From: Boseongicola sp.
GTDB taxonomy: Bacteria; Pseudomonadota; Alphaproteobacteria; Rhodobacterales; Rhodobacteraceae
NCBI GenBank assembly: GCA_013042895.1
Contig: JABDPD010000433.1
Location: forward strand, 1-10,009
Length of the DNA: 10,009 nucleotides
Reading direction: 5' to 3'
This document shows positions 1 to 7,100 of the stretch, one piece after another. The notes below the pieces were generated by a model that was given only the letters and a program-made list of their open reading frames with translations, had not been told where the DNA came from and did not search any database. How positions within the stretch are numbered: position 1 is the first letter of the stretch; every line of letters starts with the position of its first letter. The position numbers and the translations under genes were made by a program.

Positions 1-1367
1 CGCTCACACAAAGATTTGTCGATCGGCGGACGTCAGTTCTGCTTCGCCGGTTGAAACAGAAGGAGGGCCTTGTGGCCAAAGTTAACGATAAAGGTGACGT
101 TACAGTCGAGGATCAGTTCATCGGCCGTATTGAGGGGTTTCGTTTCCATCAGGATGCGTCTGCGACAGGGGATGAAGCCAAAACCTTGCGCGCCGCCGCG
201 ATTCAGGCGCTGCAACCCGAGTTTCACCTGCGTGCCGACCGCTTTTACAACGCGCCCGACACCGAAATGGACTTCACCGAACAGGGCGGTCTCATGTGGG
301 GCGAGCACGCCGTCGGCAAACTTGTCGCTGGCGACGATGCGCTCAAGCCGCGCGCTCAAGCCTTTGTGGACGACGAGGCAGGCGCTGACGTTGCCGAGAA
401 AGTCCAGCGCCGCCTGCAGCACTTCATTGACCGAAAAGTTGCGGCACTCTTTGAGCCGCTCATGAATATCCAGCGTGACGAGACCCTAACGGGTCTTGCT
501 CGCGGCTTTGGCTTCCGCATGGTCGAGAATTTTGGCGTAGTTGATCGCCGTGACGTCGCCGAGGACGTCAAAGCGCTCGATCAGGATGCGCGGTCGGTTC
601 TTCGCAAACACGGTGTGCGTTTCGGCCAGTTCACCATCTTCATGCCACTGCTGCTGAAGCCGGCCCCGACGCGCTTGCGCCTTGTCCTCTGGGCGCTCGC
701 CAGCAACCTCGACGAATTTCCTGAGAGCCCACCTCCTGGCCTCGTTACGATACCCACGGCGAAAGGCACGCCGTCTGAACACGCTCTGAAGGCTGGCTAT
801 AAGCAGGCTGGCGACCGATCTATCCGCATCGACATGCTGGAACGTCTCGCCGACATGCTGCGCAAAGAAGACAGCCGGGGTGGCTTTGAAGCCAACGCCG
901 ACATGCTCTCGATCACTGGTATGACACTGGAACAATTCGCCAACCTCATGGAAGGCCTTGGCTATACGGCGACACGCGGCGAACGCGAAAAGGTCAAAGT
1001 AATTGTGACTCCTGAAGCCGCCGCTCCAGCCGCAGAAACGCCCGCCGAGGAAAACCCGGCAGAGCCAATAGAAGCAGCGGCTGAACCCTTGACCGAAGAT
1101 GTTCCTGAAGTACCGGTCGAAGACACAACCGAGGTCTTCTACACCTTCGCGTGGGGCGGCAATCGTGGGCGACAGCAGCAACGCCAAAATGCGCGTCCGC
1201 AAGGCAAGCAAGGCGGCAAACCCAAGGGCAAAGGCAAACCGCGCGGTAAGCCGGGTGGCAACTCGCCTCGCAAATTTGAAGCGCGCCCGCCCCGCAAGGA
1301 AAAAGCCATCGACCCTGACAACCCCTTCGCAGCCGCACTTATGGGCCTTGCGAAAAAGGACGACTGA
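1..1367 (+). CDS. SF2 helicase-type protein, C-terminal part (5' end outside window)
   Basis: The frame is open from base 3 with no stop upstream, so this is the last 454 residues of a longer protein. The TTG at 51 is not a credible start, because the residues before it (RFVDRRTSVLLRRL) read as normal protein. The fragment resembles the C-terminal region of the roughly 900-1000 residue DEAD/DEAH-like (Suv3/MgpS-like) helicases that precede an S4-domain gene in Rhodobacteraceae; this is recalled similarity. The ATPase and helicase motifs would lie upstream, outside the window. A conserved globular part runs to about base 980 (recognisable stretches: ADRFYNAPDTEMDFTEQGG, VQRRLQHFIDRKVAALFEPL, KPAPTRLRLVLW). 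An acidic Ala/Pro/Glu-rich linker follows (about 1012-1135), then FYTFAWGG, then a Lys/Gly/Arg/Gln-rich basic tail (about 1160-1305), probably disordered and RNA-binding, ending in DPDNPFAAALMGL. An RNA helicase role is inferred; the substrate is unknown. The S4 gene begins 81 nt downstream on the same strand. Confidence 0.85.
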   Translation, partial: LTQRFVDRRTSVLLRRLKQKEGLVAKVNDKGDVTVEDQFIGRIEGFRFHQDASATGDEAKTLRAAAIQALQPEFHLRADRFYNAPDTEMDFTEQGGLMWGEHAVGKLVAGDDALKPRAQAFVDDEAGADVAEKVQRRLQHFIDRKVAALFEPLMNIQRDETLTGLARGFGFRMVENFGVVDRRDVAEDVKALDQDARSVLRKHGVRFGQFTIFMPLLLKPAPTRLRLVLWALASNLDEFPESPPPGLVTIPTAKGTPSEHALKAGYKQAGDRSIRIDMLERLADMLRKEDSRGGFEANADMLSITGMTLEQFANLMEGLGYTATRGEREKVKVIVTPEAAAPAAETPAEENPAEPIEAAAEPLTEDVPEVPVEDTTEVFYTFAWGGNRGRQQQRQNARPQGKQGGKPKGKGKPRGKPGGNSPRKFEARPPRKEKAIDPDNPFAAALMGLAKKDD

Positions 1368-1417
1368 CGGCGTGACGCTGCACTCCTTCTTTTGTTCAGA
1401 AGTATCCCGGTCGGATT

Positions 1418-1434
1418 GGGAGGCAGCGCCTCCC
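1418..1434 (+). other. Perfect hairpin in the helicase-S4 intergenic gap
   Basis: Seven-base arms GGGAGGC and GCCTCCC flank a 3-nt AGC loop. No T-run follows, so it is not a standard intrinsic terminator. It ends 6 nt before the GGAG (1441-1444) that serves the S4 gene, so it could protect a processed mRNA end or influence translation initiation. The function is inferred. Confidence 0.6.
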
Positions 1435-1448
1435 TGCAGCGGAGCGCA

Positions 1449-1823
1449 ATGACAGAGACTGCGCCAACCCAACGCCTCGACAAGTGGCTCTGGCACGCCC
1501 GGTTTTTCAAAACCCGGGGCCTTGCGACGAAACTCGTTTCGTCAGGCCATGTTCGCGTCGACGGTGATCGCGTTTCAAAGCCCAGTCACGGGATCAGACC
1601 CGGACTCACGCTGACTTTTCCACAAGCCAAACGTGTGCGTGTAATCCGGATTGAGGAACTCTCGACCCGCCGCGGCCCGGCCCCGGAGGCGCAAGCGCTT
1701 TACACGGACCTTACGCCGCCGGATGAGCCGAGCCCAAGAAATCCGCGCTTTGAAGGCAAGGGTCGACCGACCGGGAAAGATCGTCGCAATGCACGCCTTT
1801 ACGGGACTGGCCCGCTTGAATGA
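1449..1823 (+). CDS. S4-domain RNA-binding protein, Hsp15 (HslR)-like
   Basis: A 124-residue protein. The S4 domain occupies about residues 8-68: QRLDKWLWHARFFKTR, then the LVSSGHVRVDGDRV turn, then KPSHGIRPG. This is the pattern of the Hsp15/HslR family; E. coli Hsp15 binds 50S subunits carrying a stalled nascent chain. The tail is basic (GKGRPTGKDRR) as in that family. The ATG at 1449 is chosen because the S4 domain begins eight residues later and GGAG lies 4 nt upstream. An in-frame TTG at 1392 would add 19 unconvincing residues encoded across the hairpin at 1418-1434. The gene lies between a helicase-type gene and fdxA on the same strand, consistent with a small RNA/ribosome-related operon. 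A ribosome-rescue role is inferred from the family; alphaproteobacterial members are usually annotated only as S4-domain proteins. Confidence 0.92.
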   Translation: MTETAPTQRLDKWLWHARFFKTRGLATKLVSSGHVRVDGDRVSKPSHGIRPGLTLTFPQAKRVRVIRIEELSTRRGPAPEAQALYTDLTPPDEPSPRNPRFEGKGRPTGKDRRNARLYGTGPLE

Positions 1824-1872
1824 ATTTACCCGCTAGGCTAGGCAGTTACGACGCGTTTCAAGAGACCCATCC

Positions 1873-2208
1873 ATGACCTATATCGTCAACGACAGTTGCA
1901 TCGCCTGCAAATACACCGACTGTGTCGAAGTCTGCCCTGTAGATTGCTTTTACGAGGGGGAAAACATGCTGGTGATTCATCCCGATGAGTGCATTGACTG
2001 CGGTGTTTGCGAGCCGGAATGCCCTGCGGATGCAATTCGTCCCGATACCGAACCTGACATGGAGAAGTGGGTTGAATTCAACCGGAAGTATTCCGAATTG
2101 TGGCCCGTCATCATCACGAAGAAAGACCCGCTTCCGACCGCCGACGAGATGGACGGAAAACCCGGTAAAATGGAGCTGTTCTCCGAAAACGCGGGCGAGG
2201 GCGGCTAA
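1873..2208 (+). CDS. fdxA: Seven-iron ferredoxin FdxA ([3Fe-4S][4Fe-4S])
   Basis: A 111-residue cytoplasmic low-potential electron carrier, close in pattern to Azotobacter vinelandii ferredoxin I over its whole length. By comparison with that protein, Cys9, Cys17 and Cys50 should hold the [3Fe-4S] cluster, and Cys21, Cys40, Cys43 and Cys46 the [4Fe-4S] cluster. Cys12 and Cys25 match the non-ligand cysteines of the same family. Visible motifs are [18 protein letters not shown] and [12 protein letters not shown]; the C-terminal region ([20 protein letters not shown]) is also typical. The start ATG has a weak purine-rich AGAGA 7 nt upstream and matches the usual N-terminus. The gap to the S4 gene is 49 nt with no convincing promoter, so read-through from upstream is plausible. 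The physiological electron partner cannot be told from the sequence. Its position just before carD is, as I recall, common in alphaproteobacteria. Confidence 0.96.
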   Translation: MTYIVNDSCIACKYTDCVEVCPVDCFYEGENMLVIHPDECIDCGVCEPECPADAIRPDTEPDMEKWVEFNRKYSELWPVIITKKDPLPTADEMDGKPGKMELFSENAGEGG

Positions 2209-2261
2209 GACGCTTCAAGAGCACGTGATTCGGCCCGAAAGTGGTGCAGGAAACGCCTCAG

Positions 2262-2295
2262 ATCCCCTAATGACGCAACGGCGTATAGGGATTTT
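2262..2295 (+). terminator. Possible imperfect terminator after fdxA
   Basis: ATCCCCTA (2262-2269) can pair with TAGGGAT (2286-2292) with one bulged C. An inner ACGC/GCGT stem closes an AACG loop, and the structure runs into TTTT (2292-2295). The stem is imperfect and the T-run short, so termination would be weak. It lies 53 nt after the fdxA stop and just before the carD promoter candidate. Confidence 0.4.
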
Positions 2296-2305
2296 GGCAT
2301 GTGCC

Positions 2306-2334
2306 TTGGAAAATGCCCATTTTTCTGCTATATA
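2306..2334 (+). promoter_or_regulatory. Probable carD promoter (extended -10, sigma-70 type)
   Basis: TTGGAA (2306-2311) is followed after 17 nt by TATATA (2329-2334). TG at 2326-2327 sits one base before that hexamer, giving an extended -10 element (TGCTATATA). The surrounding AT-rich stretch stands out from the local GC-rich background. Transcription would begin near 2341, leaving a leader of about 140 nt before the carD ATG. A shifted hexamer, TATATT at 2331-2336, is also possible. CarD of Rhodobacter sphaeroides is reported to repress its own promoter, so this site may be autoregulated; that is inferred here. Confidence 0.65.
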
Positions 2335-2482
2335 TTTAGGACATAGCGCGGGTTTTTGCCGTCCGGGATAGGACTGCATCTGAAATACCGACATCGACAG
2401 GGCTGAACCGACGGGAGGATGTGTGTGTTCCCGGCGTGTTTCTGTCGCCGTACAATTTGAGGCTGATAAGGATAAGATCTGC

Positions 2483-2998
2483 ATGACCAAGCCTAAGAAA
2501 ATGGAATTCCGTCCAAACGATTTCGTCGTCTACCCGGCGCACGGCGTTGGACAGATCGTTACGATCGAAGAACAAGATATCGCGGGTATGACCCTAGAGC
2601 TGTTCGTGATCTCGTTTGAGAAAGACAAAATGACGCTTCGCGTTCCCACGAACAAAGCCGCTGACGTTGGAATGCGAACGCTGTCATCGCCAGATGTCGT
2701 CGCCAAAGCCATGACCACTCTGAAGGGCAAGGCCCGCGTGAAAAAGGCCATGTGGTCTCGTCGCGCGCAGGAGTACGAGCAGAAGATCAACTCTGGCGAT
2801 CTGATCGCGATTGCTGAAGTCGTCCGCGACCTTCACCGTGCTGATGATCAGCGCGAGCAGAGCTATTCCGAGCGTCAGCTTTACGAGGCCGCCCTTGAGC
2901 GACTGACCCGCGAGATCGCGGCTGTCAAAGGTTCGGATGAACTGGCAGCTCAGAAGCAAGTTGATGATGTTTTGGTAAGCCGCGCCGCAGCGGCTTGA
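2483..2998 (+). CDS. carD: CarD-family RNA polymerase-binding transcription regulator
   Basis: A 171-residue protein. Residues about 8-66 form the Tudor-like RNA polymerase interaction domain (FRPNDFVVYPAHGVGQI, then LELFVISFEKDKMTLRVP), which in this family contacts the beta subunit. Residues about 75-165 form the helical DNA-binding domain, with the motif WSRRAQEYEQKINSGDL followed by AEVVRDLHR. Trp91 aligns with the tryptophan that, in mycobacterial CarD, wedges into the upstream edge of the -10 bubble. In Rhodobacter sphaeroides, CarD raises transcription from rRNA and many other promoters by stabilising open complexes. The ATG at 2483 is chosen because it gives the familiar MTKPKKMEFRPN start and has AAGGA 10 nt upstream; a GTG at 2423 would add 20 atypical residues. 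It has its own promoter candidate upstream and a strong hairpin downstream, so it is probably monocistronic. Confidence 0.96.
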   Translation: MTKPKKMEFRPNDFVVYPAHGVGQIVTIEEQDIAGMTLELFVISFEKDKMTLRVPTNKAADVGMRTLSSPDVVAKAMTTLKGKARVKKAMWSRRAQEYEQKINSGDLIAIAEVVRDLHRADDQREQSYSERQLYEAALERLTREIAAVKGSDELAAQKQVDDVLVSRAAAA

Positions 2999-3020
2999 CC
3001 TTACGAAGTCGAACAATCGG

Positions 3021-3056
3021 AATCGGCGGGATCGAAAGGTCCCGCCGATTTACTAT
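3021..3056 (+). terminator. Intrinsic terminator of carD
   Basis: AATCGGCGGGA (3021-3031) and TCCCGCCGATT (3040-3050) form a perfect 11-bp GC-rich stem with an 8-nt loop, 22 nt after the carD stop. The T-rich TACTATTT follows. The minus-strand gene ends at 3109, so the same dyad may also stop transcription from that side, although its T-tract is poorer in that direction. Confidence 0.88.
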
Positions 3057-3062
3057 TTGCGC

Positions 3063-3092
3063 CCCCTTCGGGGTCACGGTGTGAGTTTTTTT
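3063..3092 (+). terminator. Second short GC hairpin with distal T-run
   Basis: CCCC-TTC-GGGG (3063-3073) is followed 12 nt later by seven Ts (3086-3092). The T-run is too far from the stem for a strong terminator. At most it is a backup behind the 3021-3056 hairpin between convergent genes. Confidence 0.25.
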
Positions 3093-3108
3093 CGACAAGA
3101 AGAAATAG

Positions 3109-4029
3109 CTACGAAACTATCTGATCCAGTATTTTCTCAAGCTGGGCGGTGATAGCCTTGGGGCGTACCGCTTTGCGCACCGTTTCGATCGCGGCAAGTG
3201 CGTCGGTCCATTCTGCTGAACCATACGACGTTTCCGCTTTGTCGATCGCCGCGGCGATTGTGTCGGGGCGGCAATCGTCTATCAGGAACGGGTAGTCCGG
3301 GCCCAGCCAGTCCATGGCATCGTCTACCTGTCGGTTCACCAGCACATGTGCGCCCACTGCGGCCGCGTTGAAACCCTTTGTGAAGGGTTTGAAAGACAAG
3401 CGGTCGGTTTCGGCTTCCATTTCTCGCACCGCATAATGCAGGTTGGCGTGTCGCATCGCCTCGCGAACGTCACTATCCGGAGACAGCCCGTCATACGCCG
3501 GGGTCATCACTCGGTTCTCCAGATTTTGGGGTAACGTCCGGTTGTCCGCGCGGCCAAAATAGGCGAGACGAAGTCGGTCTTGAGGCGCGCCCCGCGTCAG
3601 CAAAGGATCTGCGTGGTGGTCAAGTCGTATGATGCGCGCGCTAGGATGGTGTGCCGATAAATGCCGTTCCAGCGCCCCTGAGGCCGCAATGTGCACATCA
3701 ATTTCAACACTCGGCTGCGGAGTCGTGCGCGCGTCCACATAGTCAATGGCCATTCCACGAGAGACGCCTCTCCATGCAGCGAGGTGGCCGGGGTCGATGA
3801 CTTTCCACGCGCGCTTCAAGAAGATCACAACCGCGTCGCGCATCTCATCTGTCATTAAGCGTTGCTTGCGAAGTTGTCCCTCTCGCGGCATCGCCAAAAC
3901 CTCGAATGTCCACCGCCGAGGGTCCAGATGCATCGTCGCCATGGCGGCCAGTTGATCGCAGCGCATGATCTTCGCACCAGAGCTCTGGTGGCCTGCCAGA
4001 TGGGCAAATATGACGCGTTGGGGAGCCAT
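3109..4029 (-). CDS. Protein of unknown function, GT-B glycosyltransferase-like C-terminal half
   Basis: A 306-residue soluble protein with no signal peptide or membrane segment. The start (MAPQRVIFAHLAGHQSSGAKIMRC) has a GAAAG-type purine run a few bases upstream and gives a strand-then-loop beginning typical of Rossmann-like folds. A central strand, DRLRLAYFGRADN (about 151-163), looks like the start of a second Rossmann domain. The segment FKPFTKGFNAAAVGAHVLVN (about 213-232), then YPFLIDD, resembles the donor-sugar side of GT-B glycosyltransferases, where a K...N.A..G..V pattern precedes the C-terminal helices. I see no EX7E signature or other catalytic pair, so enzyme activity is not shown. 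The N-terminal half is rich in His and Arg and unrecognised. It stands alone, convergent with carD, and starts only 41 nt beyond the gltB terminator hairpin. Role inferred at most as surface glycan or glycosyl transfer; it could equally be a non-catalytic relative. Confidence 0.85.
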   Translation of the reverse strand: MAPQRVIFAHLAGHQSSGAKIMRCDQLAAMATMHLDPRRWTFEVLAMPREGQLRKQRLMTDEMRDAVVIFLKRAWKVIDPGHLAAWRGVSRGMAIDYVDARTTPQPSVEIDVHIAASGALERHLSAHHPSARIIRLDHHADPLLTRGAPQDRLRLAYFGRADNRTLPQNLENRVMTPAYDGLSPDSDVREAMRHANLHYAVREMEAETDRLSFKPFTKGFNAAAVGAHVLVNRQVDDAMDWLGPDYPFLIDDCRPDTIAAAIDKAETSYGSAEWTDALAAIETVRKAVRPKAITAQLEKILDQIVS

Positions 4030-4070
4030 GGTTACTTTCAGCTATCCCAAAAAACGCACCATTTGAATCA

Positions 4071-4100
4071 AAATGCGCGGATTTGGAGATCCGCGCATTT
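4071..4100 (-). terminator. Intrinsic terminator of gltB
   Basis: AAATGCGCGGAT (4071-4082) and ATCCGCGCATTT (4089-4100) form a perfect 12-bp stem with a 6-nt loop, 18 nt past the gltB stop. Read on the minus strand, the stem ends in ATTTT and T-rich sequence follows, including a T6 run about 17 nt on. The A/T ends of both arms would also allow function on the plus strand. Confidence 0.85.
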
Positions 4101-4118
4101 CATAGCTAACAGGTGATG

Positions 4119-7100
4119 TTACTCAGCTGGGACAGCTATATCGATACCCTGTAAAGGCACGTCTAGCTTGTTCAGCATTTCCTTTGGGCAGACTTGGTGG
4201 AATTTCAGCTTCTCTTCGTCCCAATGCTGAAGGATCTCGGCTGCGCGCGCGCTGCCACTTTCCTTCTGGTGCCGCTCGACCAGGCCTTTCAGCTCATCCA
4301 TGTAGACGCCTTCGTTCACTGGAACGGTAACAAGTGTCTCCATGTTCATCATGACGGGTGCTTCACCGTCCGGGTCATAGAGATACGCCATACCCCCGGT
4401 CATGCCCGCACCAAAGTTGGGGCCAATGGTGCCTAGGATCACCGCGACGCCGCCGGTCATATACTCGCATCCATTCGATCCGACACCTTCAACCACGACC
4501 TTCGCACCCGAGTTGCGCACCGCAAACCGCTCGCCTGCACGACCTGCTGCAAAGAGGTAACCATCCGTCGCGCCGTATAGCACCGTGTTGCCGATGATCA
4601 CGTTATCGGCTGCCTCCAAAGGCGAGATCTTCGGCGGACGCACGACAAGTGTGCCGCCTGACAGACCCTTGCCAACATAATCGTTTGCATCACCTGAAAC
4701 TTCGATCCGAAGCCCCGGTGCAGCAAACGCGCCAAGGGACTGGCCTGCCGAGCCCGCAAGTCGGATCGAGAGGTGATCGGGTTGCAGTGAGTTTCGCATC
4801 CCAAACCGTTTGACGATATGGCTGGATGTCCGCGTGCCGATGGTCCGGTGGGTATTTCTGACCGAATAGCCAAGCTGCATCTTTTCGCCGTCATCGAGGA
4901 AACGTGCGGCATCGCGCACGATCTCGGCGTCCAGTGTGTCGTCCACAGCGTTGCGCTCTTTCGGCTTGCCATAGTCCACATGTTCCGCGCCATCGACAGT
5001 GATCAAAAGCGGGTTCAGATCGAGGTCATCCAGATGAGCCGCACCCCGGCTGACCTGGCTGAGCAAGTCCGCACGACCAACCACCTCGGCCAGAGAACGC
5101 GCACCAATCGACGCCAGGATTTCTCGTACTTCCTGCGCGTAGAAGGTGATGAGGTTCACAACCTTGTCCGCGTCGCCCGTGAACTTCGCGCGCAAGTCTT
5201 CGTCCTGCGTGCAAACTCCAACCGGGCAGGTGTTCGACTGGCACTGACGCACCATAATGCAACCCATAGCGATCAGCGCGGCGGTGCCGATGCCGTATTC
5301 CTCGGCCCCCATCATCGCCGCCATGACAATGTCACGACCCGTGCGCAAACCTCCGTCGGTGCGCAATGTCACACGACCCCGAAGGTTGTTCATCGAGAGA
5401 ACCTGATGCGCTTCGGTCAGGCCCATTTCCCACGGCAGACCTGCGTATTTGATCGAGGTAGCGGGCGATGCGCCCGTGCCGCCATTGTGGCCAGAGATCA
5501 GGATCACATCGGCCTTCGCCTTGGCCACGCCAGCGGCAATCGTACCAACTCCGGACGCGGCAACCAGCTTCACGGTGACTTTCGCACGGGGGTTGATCTG
5601 CTTCAGATCGTAGATCAGCTGCGCCAGGTCCTCGATAGAATAGATGTCGTGGTGCGGTGGCGGCGAAATGAGTGTGACACCCGGTGTTGAGTGGCGCAGG
5701 CGCGCAATCAACTCGGTCACTTTCATACCCGGAAGCTGGCCACCCTCGCCAGGTTTTGCACCTTGAGCGACCTTGATCTCAAGCTCTTCGCACTGGTTAA
5801 GGTACTCCGCTGTCACGCCAAAGCGCCCCGAGGCCACCTGCTTGATCTTGGCCGACGGGTTGTCGCCATTGGGCTCAGGCACGAAATGTGCCGGATCCTC
5901 GCCGCCTTCACCACTGTCCGACTTTGCGCCGATGCGGTTCATCGCGACGTTTAGCGTCTTGTGCGCTTCGGGCGAAAGGGCACCAAGCGACATACCGGGA
6001 GTCACGAACCGTTTCCGGATCGAGGTAATGCTTTCGACCTCTTCAATCGGCACGGGCTTCGCCATCGGCTTGATGTCCAGAAGATCGCGCAAATGGATCG
6101 GCGGGTTGGACTTCATCTTGGCCGAATACTGCTGCCACATCGCGTACGACGCGCGAGCGCAAGCCGCTTGCAGCAAATGCATCGACGTTGCTTCCCATGC
6201 ATGGGTCTCGCCCGAGCGGCGCGCTTTATAGAAACCACCGATCGGCAGGATCGTATCGCCGGCAAAACCCTTGGCGTGGACTGCTTCCGCGGCCTTTTGC
6301 AGACCTCCAATCCCGATGCCAGAGATGCGCGAGTGCATGCCGGGGAAGAATTCGGCAACCAGAGCGCGGCTGAGGCCAACGGCTTCAAAGTTCAGACCGC
6401 CGCGATAGGACGAGACGACCGAAATGCCCATCTTCGACATGATCTTTAAAAGGCCTGCATCAATCGCCGCGCGATAGCGCGCAACGGCTTCGGTCAGTGT
6501 GCCGTCGATCAAGCCGCGCTCGATCCGATCCGCGATGCTGTCTTCTGCAAGGTAGGCGTTCACCGTAGTTGCACCGCAGCCGATCAGGACCGCAAAATAG
6601 TGCGGATCAATGCACTCCGCCGAGCGTACGTTCAGCGAGCAAAATGTTCTGAGCCCCTTGCGCGTCAGCCACGAGTGCACCGCGCTTGTCGCAAGGATCA
6701 TTGGTGTCGCAACCTGACCATCGCCTGAGGTTTGATCCGTCAGCACCAGATGCCCCGCGCCCGAGCGCACGGCGTCCTCTGCCTCTGCACGGATGCGCTC
6801 CAAAGCCGCCTGAAGGGCGCCTTGTGAACCACCGGCTGGGAAAGTGCAGTCAATCTCGACCATCGCGTCGTCGAAGGTCTCTTTCAGGCGATCAAACTGT
6901 GCGTTGCCAAGGAACGGACTGTCCAACACGATGATCTCAGTCTGGCTGCTGTCTTGATCGAGAACGTTCTTCAGATTACCGAACCGTGTCTTCAGGCTCA
7001 TCACCCGGAACTCGCGCAAACTGTCAATCGGCGGGTTCGTCACCTGACTAAAGTTCTGACGGAAATAGTGGCTCAATGGCCGATACATCTTCGACAAAAC

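Noticed and set aside
1392..1448. TTG at 1392 as the S4-protein start
   Set aside because: The extension would be translated through the 1418-1434 hairpin and adds non-family residues; ATG 1449 places the S4 domain normally.
486..1496. Long minus-strand open frame (336 codons) opposite the helicase-type and S4 genes
   Set aside because: It mirrors the conserved plus-strand coding sequence, has no recognisable domain, and is Arg/Ala/Phe-rich as expected of an antisense shadow in GC-rich DNA.
1816..1844. Possible fdxA promoter (TTGAAT followed 17 nt later by TAGGCA)
   Set aside because: The -10 matches consensus only in its first two bases; not enough to call.
2423..2482. GTG at 2423 as the carD start
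   Set aside because: It has GGAGG 4 nt upstream, but the added 20 residues are unlike any CarD N-terminus, while the ATG at 2483 gives the family-typical start.
3371..3390. Perfect 8-bp hairpin AAACCCTT-TGTG-AAGGGTTT inside the 306-residue gene
   Set aside because: It is fully explained by coding for the near-repeat KPFTKGF on the minus strand; no regulatory context inside the gene.
4818..5690. Plus-strand open frame of 290 codons opposite gltB
   Set aside because: It lies entirely antisense to conserved GltB sequence and its translation resembles no protein family.
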